Source: Burkholderiaceae bacterium (GTDB lineage Bacteria > Pseudomonadota > Gammaproteobacteria > Burkholderiales > Burkholderiaceae_C). From it: a stretch of DNA of 6,744 bases. Position 1 is the first letter of the stretch. Each line of letters begins with the position of its first letter. Shown here one piece after another: positions 1 through 5,427 of the stretch. The stretch lies in the NCBI GenBank assembly GCA_023260355.1, contig JALQVJ010000337.1, positions 1-6,744 of the forward strand, written 5' to 3'. Made by a program: the position numbers and the translations under genes. Below the pieces are notes generated by a model that made no database searches, had not been told where the DNA came from, and saw nothing but the letters and a program-made list of their open reading frames with translations.

Positions 1-1020
1 GTTCACCCAATCGACCAAGGGCCGAATGCGATCTGCTCGGATGTCTTTGTTGAAGCCGTTGAACTCCGCTGTGCCGGCAACGCGGAAGCGATCGAGCCCC
101 AAGCGGCTGGTGACGAGTTTGGTTTCGTCGTCTAACAAGCTGACGGTGGGGGCCCCGCTCTGTGACGCTTCATCCAACAGATTCACGGTGATGGAGTAGC
201 CTTTGACCGGGTAGATGTTGACCCGATCGCCAAGCTGCGCGGCCAGTGCTCGGCTGCCGACACCCGCGCAAACGACGATCTGATCGAATGACTCGCTGAA
301 GCGCTCACCATCCACGACCGAGTCAACATGCGCGCTGGTGCCGTTGCTTTGGACACGGGTGATCTCGTGGCCGTAGCGAATGGTGCCGCCCATGCGTTCG
401 ACGGCTTTGGCCAAACCGGTCGTGAACTTGTGGATGTCACCGGTTGAGTCGCTTTGGGTGTAGTAGCCCCCGTAGTAGGTGCCGTTCAACGTGGGTTCGA
501 TCGCGCGCATTTCGTCAGGGGTGACGGCGCGGCGCTCAAGGCCCCCTTTGGCCAGCAGCTGGCTGACTTTGCCAGCGTGGTCGAAGCCGGCTTTGTCGCG
601 GTAGATGTGCAAGATGCCTTCGTGGCGGACGTCAAAGTCAATGCCCTCTTTGACACCCCAGCCGAACAAATGCTCGCGTGCTGCGATGGCCAGTTTCGCG
701 CTGGCGACGGTGTTGGATTCGTAGTGGCGGATGTGCGAGATGAATTCCGCCATCCACGACAGTTTGTGCCAAGACGGTTTGGGGTTCACCAGCAAGGGGG
801 CATCGCCTTTGAGCATCCATTTGATGCCTTTGACGATGGTGCTGGGGTGGTTCCAGACCTCGCCGTTGGAAGCCGACAACTGGCCACCGTTGGCGAACGA
901 GGTTTCCATCGCGGCATAGCGCTGGCGCTCGAACAAAGTGACTTGTGCGCCGCGTTGGGCGAGCGCATAGGCTGTGGTGACGCCGGTGATACCGCCGCCA
1001 AGGATGGCAATCTTTTTCAT
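1..1020 (-). CDS. dadA: DadA-like FAD-dependent D-amino acid dehydrogenase (C-terminus beyond window)
   Basis: This is an FAD-dependent oxidoreductase of the DadA (D-amino acid dehydrogenase small subunit) / glycine oxidase superfamily. Such enzymes oxidatively deaminate an amino acid to a 2-oxo acid and ammonia, usually passing electrons to the respiratory chain. The first 340 residues are in the window; relatives have about 420 to 430, so the C-terminal substrate and FAD-closing part is missing only because the window ends. Residues 4-13 form the Rossmann dinucleotide loop (G8, G10, G13), with E31 at the end of the second strand to hold the FAD ribose. Other DadA-like blocks are ETSFANGGQLSASNGEVW (39-56), GIKWMLKGDAPL (65-76), a GD pair near 194 (TGDIHKF), and YPVKGYSIT (270-278). 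ATG at 1018-1020 is preceded by GGAG six bases upstream. The gene lies behind a tandem glycine riboswitch and a TRAP operon on the same strand. No alanine racemase, DadA's usual partner, is visible. The family is clear; the substrate (D-amino acids or glycine) is not. Confidence 0.92.
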   Translation of the reverse strand, partial: MKKIAILGGGITGVTTAYALAQRGAQVTLFERQRYAAMETSFANGGQLSASNGEVWNHPSTIVKGIKWMLKGDAPLLVNPKPSWHKLSWMAEFISHIRHYESNTVASAKLAIAAREHLFGWGVKEGIDFDVRHEGILHIYRDKAGFDHAGKVSQLLAKGGLERRAVTPDEMRAIEPTLNGTYYGGYYTQSDSTGDIHKFTTGLAKAVERMGGTIRYGHEITRVQSNGTSAHVDSVVDGERFSESFDQIVVCAGVGSRALAAQLGDRVNIYPVKGYSITVNLLDEASQSGAPTVSLLDDETKLVTSRLGLDRFRVAGTAEFNGFNKDIRADRIRPLVDWVN

Positions 1021-1023
1021 GAA

Positions 1024-1078
1024 AGGCTCCAAATAACGTCGAGTGGATTCGGCGCGCTGGCTGCAAAGCCTGCGGCTC
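1024..1078 (-). promoter_or_regulatory. dadA ribosome-binding site with possible switchable SD-masking pairing
   Basis: Between aptamer II and dadA the RNA contains GGAGCCT (1030 down to 1024), which includes the Shine-Dalgarno GGAG. A segment AGGCTTT (1071 down to 1065) can pair with it over seven positions, two of them G-U. The same AGGCTTT segment can instead form a local hairpin with GAGCC (1078 down to 1074) across a GCA loop. These two pairings exclude each other, as expected of a translational expression platform. There is no run of U residues to suggest an intrinsic terminator here. The complementarity is visible; the regulatory role is inferred by eye without folding calculations. 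Confidence 0.35.
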
Positions 1079-1083
1079 AAATG

Positions 1084-1269
1084 CCCCTTCTGTTTGGAAC
1101 CTGAGAGATTCATGACCCAGCGAGGCTGAGATCACTTGCTCCTGCGGTGAGCGCGGTGACGGTTCGCGCTGCTCTTCAGAGGTGTGAACATGAATCGGTC
1201 CTTTTGCCTGAGAGTTTCCGGGGCGGTTGCTCCTTCGGCGCGCCAGTGAAGGCGTCTCTCCCGATTCAT
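1084..1269 (-). promoter_or_regulatory. Tandem glycine riboswitch (two aptamers) controlling dadA
   Basis: This leader RNA carries two consecutive copies of the glycine aptamer. Aptamer I (about 1269 to 1190) is closed by a perfect 9-bp P1, ATGAATCGG with CCGATTCAT. It contains the conserved GGGAGAG near its 5' end, the core GCGCCGAAGGAGCAA (1241-1227), and CTCTCAGGCAAAAGGAC (1214-1198). Aptamer II (about 1180 to 1084) begins TCTGAAGAG, has the core CACCGCAGGAGCAA (1149-1136), and ends with CTCTCAGGTTCC (1107-1096) followed by CAGA, which closes on the initial TCTG. The linker between the copies is about nine bases, normal for tandem glycine riboswitches. The class usually activates downstream glycine-degrading or exporting genes when glycine is abundant. 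It lies about 13 bases after the dctM stop and 64 bases before dadA, so it acts on dadA. Boundaries are approximate. Confidence 0.93.
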
Positions 1270-1281
1270 GGGATGGGAGCG

Positions 1282-1309
1282 ATTATTGCATCAATTTGAC
1301 CAGCACCAA
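1282..1309 (-). promoter_or_regulatory. Candidate internal promoter for riboswitch-dadA
   Basis: TTGGTG (1309-1304; 3 of 6 matches to the -35 consensus) lies 16 bases before AATAAT (1287-1282; 5 of 6 matches to TATAAT). The -10 box overlaps the TAA stop codon of dctM. A start about seven bases downstream, near 1275, would put the first transcribed base just ahead of aptamer I, which begins at 1269. That position fits a riboswitch with its own short leader. The -35 is weak and the call is by eye; read-through from the TRAP operon is the alternative. Confidence 0.4.
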
Positions 1310-2575
1310 ACTGATGGATGGGAAAGCCACCAACAGACTCAAGCGCATGAGGTCCACACCGATGAAGGGCAGCAAGCCTTTGAAGATCTTGCCCACCGCC
1401 ACATTGGGCAGGTTGGCTTTGAGCACAAAGACGTTCATCCCAATCGGCGGCGTGATCAGCCCAATCTCAGTGAGCACGACCACGATGATGCCAAACCAAA
1501 TCAAGTCGTAGCCCTGTGCCACCAAGGTGGGTGAGAACAGGGGCACAAAAATCAAAATGATGGCCATGGTGTCGAGCACGCAGCCCAGCACCAAAAACAC
1601 AGCCAAGATCGACAGCAGCACGCCAAACTTGGACAAGCCCGATTGCTGGATGATGTTCAGCACGCCGTCGGCCAAGCCAGAGAACGACACGAACTGTGAG
1701 AACAGCATGGCGCCGAACAAGACGAAATACAGCATCACCGAGGTGTAAGCCGTTTCGAGCAAGGTTTCACGCAGGGTGTTCCATGCCATGCGGCCCTGAA
1801 AAGTTGCCACCAACAGCGCCACGCCTGCACCGATGCCGCCCGCCTCTGTGGGCGTGAAAAGCCCCGCATACAAGCCACCGATGATCAAGGTAAACAGCAC
1901 AAAGAACGGCCACACGCCAGCCAGTGCCTTCAGTCTTTCAGACCGGCTCGCCGCGTTACCGCGGGGTGCTTGCTCTGGTTTGAATGTGGCGATCACAAAG
2001 ATCACCAACATGTACATCGCCAATCCCAATAGGCCAGGCAGGACGCCCGCCACAAACAGGTGACCGATGTTGGTTTGGGTCAAGATGCCGTAAATCATCA
2101 AGATGATGGACGGCGGAATCAAAATGCCCAGCGTGCCGCCGGCGGCGATCGTCGCCGACGCCAATTGGTCAGAGTAGCCGTAGCGCCTCATGCTGGGGTA
2201 TGCGACTTTGGCCATCGTCGCTGCCGTGGCAAAGCTCGAGCCGCACACGGCGCTGAACCCAGCACAGGTGACCATGGTCGCCAAGGCAAGGCCACCGCGC
2301 ACGGGCGCCAAATAGGCGTTGGCGGCGCGGAACAAGTCATGGGAAATGCCGGTGCGCGAGAGCACGTTGCCCATCAAGATGAACAGGGGCACCACAGCCA
2401 ACTCGTACGAGAACACCGCCTCGCTCAGCGTCATGGGGATCATCGTGCGGGCGACGTCCCACCCATTCAGTAGCGTGATGCCACCAATGGATACCGTGAG
2501 CAGGGCCAAGCCCAGTGGCACGCGCAAAAAGGCCAGAACCAAAACCGCCAACAGGCAATACAAACCGATGGTCAC
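1283..2575 (-). CDS. dctM: TRAP transporter large permease subunit (DctM family)
   Basis: This is the large membrane subunit of a tripartite ATP-independent periplasmic (TRAP) transporter. It forms the sodium- or proton-coupled transport channel in the inner membrane. The 430 residues match the usual DctM length of about 425 and are hydrophobic throughout, with roughly a dozen membrane segments. Recognisable family blocks are CGSSFATAATMAKVAYPSM (111-129), AAGGTLGILIPPSI (144-157), TPTEAGGIGA (241-250), LGCVLDTMAIILI (330-342) and ITPPIGMNVFVLK (374-386). Translation starts at a GTG (2573-2575) overlapping the TGA of dctQ in a GTGA junction, which implies translational coupling. The stop at 1283-1285 lies about 13 bases before the glycine riboswitch. 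The substrate cannot be read from this subunit. Confidence 0.95.
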   Translation of the reverse strand: MTIGLYCLLAVLVLAFLRVPLGLALLTVSIGGITLLNGWDVARTMIPMTLSEAVFSYELAVVPLFILMGNVLSRTGISHDLFRAANAYLAPVRGGLALATMVTCAGFSAVCGSSFATAATMAKVAYPSMRRYGYSDQLASATIAAGGTLGILIPPSIILMIYGILTQTNIGHLFVAGVLPGLLGLAMYMLVIFVIATFKPEQAPRGNAASRSERLKALAGVWPFFVLFTLIIGGLYAGLFTPTEAGGIGAGVALLVATFQGRMAWNTLRETLLETAYTSVMLYFVLFGAMLFSQFVSFSGLADGVLNIIQQSGLSKFGVLLSILAVFLVLGCVLDTMAIILIFVPLFSPTLVAQGYDLIWFGIIVVVLTEIGLITPPIGMNVFVLKANLPNVAVGKIFKGLLPFIGVDLMRLSLLVAFPSISLVLVKLMQ

Positions 2576-3066
2576 AGCGGATCCTCCTGCCCGTGGGCGC
2601 GTGGCAAACCAGCACCCAGCGCGGCCAACGCAGCCAATCCGGTGGTGATAGTCATATAGGTGTACATCCAGCCGCGCGGGATACCCAGCGCTTGGCTGAC
2701 CTCGCGCATCTCGTAGGCTTCTTGGATGGCGATGCCAAATTCATATGCCGTCAAGCCCAAGACCGCTGCCATCAACACATTGACCGCCGCGTGCCAGTGG
2801 CGCCACTGCGGCAACAAGAGCCAGCGATCAAACAAATCGATGCTCAAATGCGCACGCTGCGCAGTGAGCAAGGGCAGACCCGAAAAAACAATCACCGCCA
2901 TCAAGTGTTCGGTGATGTCGTGGGCGCCAAAGACGGGGGTGTTGAACACCCGCCGTCCGACCACGTCCGTGAACGTGAGCAACACCATGGCTGCAAGGAA
3001 CACCATCAGCAACACCTGAATGGCCCGCTGCGCGAGGTGCAAGGAGTGCTGAAGGCGTTGCGTCAT
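2572..3066 (-). CDS. dctQ: TRAP transporter small permease subunit (DctQ family)
   Basis: This is the small membrane subunit of the TRAP transporter. It pairs with DctM in the inner membrane and helps dock the periplasmic binding protein. It has 164 residues and four hydrophobic segments at about 14-34, 51-67, 92-112 and 132-153, the typical DctQ layout. The DVVGRRVFNTPV block (34-45) after the first helix and GIPRGWMYTYM (128-138) leading into the last helix are family hallmarks. The ATG at 3064-3066 follows a GAGAGAG purine stretch and lies 16 bases after the dctP stop. The TGA overlaps the dctM start. Sequence conservation in this family is low, so the call rests on topology, these motifs and the position between dctP and dctM. 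Confidence 0.93.
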   Translation of the reverse strand: MTQRLQHSLHLAQRAIQVLLMVFLAAMVLLTFTDVVGRRVFNTPVFGAHDITEHLMAVIVFSGLPLLTAQRAHLSIDLFDRWLLLPQWRHWHAAVNVLMAAVLGLTAYEFGIAIQEAYEMREVSQALGIPRGWMYTYMTITTGLAALAALGAGLPRAHGQEDPL

Positions 3067-3082
3067 GGTGGGCTCTCTCAGG

Positions 3083-4120
3083 TTATTTGGCCAAGGATTG
3101 GTACTGGTCTTCGTAGAACTTGACCATGCCCATTGGGTCCTTCACGCCGAAGGAGGGCGCCTCTGCGGACCACTCTTTGAGCATGGTGGAGCGGATGTCC
3201 TTGACCTTTTGCGACAGAGCGGGGCTTGGGTTGCTGAAGGTATGACCATCGGCACGCATTTTTGCCTCAGCGCTGACCATCTGCTTGTCGAACTCTTGGC
3301 CCCAGTGGCGAGACAAGGCCTCGCCGGAGACGCTCATGATCGCCTTCTGGTCAGCGGCAGAAATGCTGTTCCACTTGCGCTCGTTGATGACCACGAAGAA
3401 GGTCGCGTCATACAAGCCGTTGGGGATGATGGTGTGGTACTTCAGCTTGCCATCCAAGCGGAAATTGACCACCGACTCCAAGCCGTGCAATGAGGCGTCG
3501 ATCACGCCGCCCTCGAGCAGCTCGTACGCTTTGGTGGCGGGTGCTGACACAGGCACAGCACCCATGTCCTCGAGGATGCGCTTTTGGATGGGGCCGCCCA
3601 TGCGAACCTTTTGGTTGGCGAGGTCCTCAGGCGTCACCACAGCCTTGGAGCCGTGGTTGAACTGACCGCCACCCAGCATGCCAACGCCCAGCATCACGAC
3701 GCCTTTCATCGCATCGTTTTGCGCCAAGTACTTTTGGTAGGTGCGCCACAGGGCGACCGAGGTGGCCTCGGTCTTGGAGCCCATCATGGGGAGCTCAGCA
3801 AACCACATCATCTTGAAGCGATCGGGCTCATACGTGAAGTTGCCCCACGTGACGTCGGCCACACCTTTGCGCGCCAGTTCCCAATGTTGGGGAGGGCTGC
3901 CGACGGCTTTGGGCAGCATTTTGATGGTCACGCGGCCTTCGGTTGCTTTTTCAACGTTGGCCATCCAGGGTTGCAGGATGTCTTTGACCAAAAAGTGGGT
4001 GGGGGGCACCCAGCTGGACATGGTCAGTGTTGTTGCGGCATGGCTGAGGGTGCTCAGGCTCAGGCCTGCGGCCATCGCCAAACCCAGTGCGGTGTGCTTC
4101 AAAAAAGATTTGCGGTTCAT
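3083..4120 (-). CDS. dctP: TRAP transporter periplasmic substrate-binding protein (DctP family)
   Basis: This is the soluble periplasmic receptor of the TRAP transporter; it captures an organic acid and delivers it to DctQM. The N-terminus is a signal peptide (MNRKSF, hydrophobic core 11-25) with likely cleavage after SHA at residue 28. The mature protein opens with TLTMSSWVPPTHF, a common start of DctP proteins. The KVRMGGPIQKRILEDMGAVPV block (171-191) holds R173, at the position of the arginine that binds the ligand carboxylate in the family. ELLEGGVIDA (200-209) is the second family signature. The 345 residues are a normal length. A strong AAGGAG ribosome-binding site sits inside the end of the amidohydrolase gene, and the start ATG overlaps that gene's TGA. 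The ligand is probably a carboxylate. From its operon partners I infer an N-acyl amino acid, but sequence alone does not prove it. Confidence 0.95.
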   Translation of the reverse strand: MNRKSFLKHTALGLAMAAGLSLSTLSHAATTLTMSSWVPPTHFLVKDILQPWMANVEKATEGRVTIKMLPKAVGSPPQHWELARKGVADVTWGNFTYEPDRFKMMWFAELPMMGSKTEATSVALWRTYQKYLAQNDAMKGVVMLGVGMLGGGQFNHGSKAVVTPEDLANQKVRMGGPIQKRILEDMGAVPVSAPATKAYELLEGGVIDASLHGLESVVNFRLDGKLKYHTIIPNGLYDATFFVVINERKWNSISAADQKAIMSVSGEALSRHWGQEFDKQMVSAEAKMRADGHTFSNPSPALSQKVKDIRSTMLKEWSAEAPSFGVKDPMGMVKFYEDQYQSLAK

Positions 4121-5301
4121 GATGTCTCCTTGCTGTTGTTGTCAAAAAAGGCGAGCGTGAGTCGAGTCCAAAACTCGGCGCCAACGCTCAAAATGTCGTC
4201 GTTGAAGTCGTAGTTCGGGTTGTGCACCATGCACGCCCCGTGGCCATCCCCGTCACCGTTGCCGATGAAGAAGTAGCACCCCGGAACCCGCTCGAGCATG
4301 AAGGCGAAGTCTTCGCTGCCCATGAGCATGGGTCCTTGAGGTTCGACGCCTGCAGCGGGGGCCATGTCTTGGGCCACGCGGCAAGCAAATGTGGTGGGGC
4401 CTTCGTGGTTGACCAGGACGGCGTAGCCACTGCGCCAAGCAATCTCGGCTTTGACGCCGAAGCTTTCGGCCTGGGCGTGGATGATGGCTTTGACCCGCTC
4501 TTCGACTCGCTGGCGGGCGCTGGGGTTGAGCGCGCGCACGCTGATCTCCAGCTGCGCTTGGGCTGGAATGACGTTGTTGGCCTGACCCGCATGCATCGCA
4601 CCCACGGTCACCACCGCAGGGAAGAGGGGGTCAATGTTGCGTGACACCACGGTTTGCAGGGCCATGACAATCGAAGAGGCAGCAACCAGTGGGTCGTTAG
4701 ACAAGTGCGGCATGGCGCCATGTCCACCCTTGCCAATCAAGGTGACACTGGCGTAATCCGATGAGGCCATGGTGGGTCCGCTTCGAAACACCAAGCGCCC
4801 GCTGGCGTGACCGGGCATGTTGTGCGCCGCAAAGATTTCGTCACAAGGAAAGCGCGTGAACAGGCCGTCATTCATCATGCTCAGCGCGCCGCCTCCGCCT
4901 TCTTCAGCAGGCTGGAAAATCAGATTCAGCACGCCGTCAAAGGTTTCGCTCAGCGCCAACCGCTTGGCTGCTGCGAGCAGCATGGCGGTGTGTCCATCGT
5001 GGCCACAGGCATGCATGAGGCCCTGCTTGGCGCTGGCCCAGGGCAAGCCTGTGGCCTCGTGGATGGGGAGTGCGTCCATGTCAGCGCGCAATCCGATGGA
5101 GCGCGTGCTCGTGCCGCGCTTGAGTTGGCCCACGACACCCGTGCCGCCGATGCCAGTGGTGACGTCGTAGCCCCACTCGGTCAGCTTTTCTGCCACCAAT
5201 GCGGCCGTTTGGTGCTCTTCAAAGGCCAATTCGGGTGCTTGATGGATGGCGCGGCGCAGCGTGACAAACTCTTGGATATCTGCGGCGTCTTGGACTTTCA
5301 T
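4117..5301 (-). CDS. M20-family amidohydrolase (hippurate hydrolase / N-acyl amino acid deacylase type)
   Basis: This is a metal-dependent M20D-type peptidase/amidohydrolase related to hippurate hydrolase (HipO), N-acyl-L-amino acid amidohydrolases and IAA-amino acid hydrolases. It would cleave an amide bond between an acyl group and an amino acid in the cytoplasm; no signal peptide is seen. The sequence shows RRAIHQAPELAFEE (16-29), LRADMDALPI (71-80), MHACGHDGHTAML (96-108), FQPAEEGGGGA (129-139), the dimerisation-domain block KGGHGAMPH (191-199), GSEDFAF (328-334) and VHNPNYDFND (359-368). Likely metal or catalytic residues are C99, H101, E133/E134, H160 and H360, all present, so the enzyme looks intact. 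The 394 residues are the usual length. The ATG at 5299-5301 has GGAG about nine bases upstream. It is the first gene of the TRAP operon and overlaps dctP by four bases. The exact substrate is unknown; hippurate-like N-acylglycine is my inference from the downstream glycine riboswitch. Confidence 0.93.
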   Translation of the reverse strand: MKVQDAADIQEFVTLRRAIHQAPELAFEEHQTAALVAEKLTEWGYDVTTGIGGTGVVGQLKRGTSTRSIGLRADMDALPIHEATGLPWASAKQGLMHACGHDGHTAMLLAAAKRLALSETFDGVLNLIFQPAEEGGGGALSMMNDGLFTRFPCDEIFAAHNMPGHASGRLVFRSGPTMASSDYASVTLIGKGGHGAMPHLSNDPLVAASSIVMALQTVVSRNIDPLFPAVVTVGAMHAGQANNVIPAQAQLEISVRALNPSARQRVEERVKAIIHAQAESFGVKAEIAWRSGYAVLVNHEGPTTFACRVAQDMAPAAGVEPQGPMLMGSEDFAFMLERVPGCYFFIGNGDGDGHGACMVHNPNYDFNDDILSVGAEFWTRLTLAFFDNNSKETS

Positions 5302-5317
5302 GGCTGGTGTCTCCGTG

Positions 5318-5328
5318 TTTTTTTTTTT
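5318..5328. repeat. 11-base homopolymer T tract in the amidohydrolase leader
   Basis: Eleven consecutive T on the plus strand give an A11 tract in the amidohydrolase mRNA leader, directly upstream of its Shine-Dalgarno sequence. Such a run is prone to length change by slippage and would also form an unstructured A-rich ribosome-loading region. It lies outside the coding sequence, so length change would affect expression only and not reading frame. An 11-base dyad CCCTT-T-AAGGG (5333-5343) lies just beside it. Confidence 0.8.
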
Positions 5329-5354
5329 ATGGCCCTTTAAGGGACATTGGGGTC

Positions 5355-5384
5355 ATCCTAGGATTCACAAAATGAAAAGTCCAA
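5355..5384 (-). promoter_or_regulatory. Candidate promoter of the amidohydrolase-TRAP operon
   Basis: On the minus strand TTGGAC (5384-5379) is separated by 18 bases from TAGGAT (5360-5355; 4 of 6 matches to TATAAT). This would start transcription near 5348 and leave a leader of about 47 bases. The boxes are imperfect, as is normal for an activator-dependent promoter. The LysR-type dyad lies within the spacer and the perfect palindrome ATCCTAGGAT (5355-5364) covers the -10. Recognised by eye. Confidence 0.4.
5364..5376. promoter_or_regulatory. Candidate LysR-type operator (T-N11-A dyad)
   Basis: TTCA-CAAAA-TGAA is a 13-base interrupted dyad that matches the T-N11-A rule of LysR-type binding sites. 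It lies between the divergent regulator and its presumed target operon, overlapping the -35 box of the lysR promoter and filling the spacer of the opposite promoter. That position suits autorepression of the regulator and inducer-dependent control of the operon. No second full site was clearly identified; the palindrome ATCCTAGGAT at 5355-5364 abuts it and may contribute. Confidence 0.5.
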
Positions 5385-5392
5385 TGTATTAT
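5364..5392 (+). promoter_or_regulatory. Candidate promoter of the LysR-type regulator gene
   Basis: TTCACA (5364-5369; 5 of 6 matches to TTGACA) and TATTAT (5387-5392; 5 of 6 matches to TATAAT) are separated by an ideal 17 bases. The predicted start is near 5399, giving a leader of about 29 bases to the ATG at 5428. This is the best-looking sigma-70-type promoter in the window. Its -35 box is part of the T-N11-A dyad. Confidence 0.55.
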
Positions 5393-5427
5393 TTTTGTGT
5401 TTTCTATCAATTGAATTTATAGATCCC

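Noticed and set aside
183..1135. Open frames on both strands overlapping the left-edge flavoenzyme, for example 454-1104 plus and 638-1135 minus
   Set aside because: They are out of frame with the clear dadA reading frame, run over the riboswitch, and encode compositions with no recognisable domain.
1190..1269. The 9-bp inverted repeat ATGAATCGG/CCGATTCAT as a mobile-element end or protein operator
   Set aside because: It is fully explained as the P1 stem of glycine aptamer I, with the conserved aptamer core lying between its arms.
1268..3123. Plus-strand open frames antisense to dctM and dctQ, such as 2060-2473 and 2515-3123
   Set aside because: Shadow frames opposite well-defined TRAP permease genes; sequences rich in H, Q, R and G without motifs or ribosome-binding sites.
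3065..5340. Plus-strand open frames antisense to dctP and the amidohydrolase, such as 3584-4213 and 4807-5340
   Set aside because: The opposite strand carries complete, motif-rich genes; these frames show no family signature.
5395..5427. Upstream TTG start that would extend the LysR protein by eleven residues
   Set aside because: The added residues are not typical of the family, the start would fall at or before the predicted transcription start, and ATG at 5428 gives the normal N-terminus.
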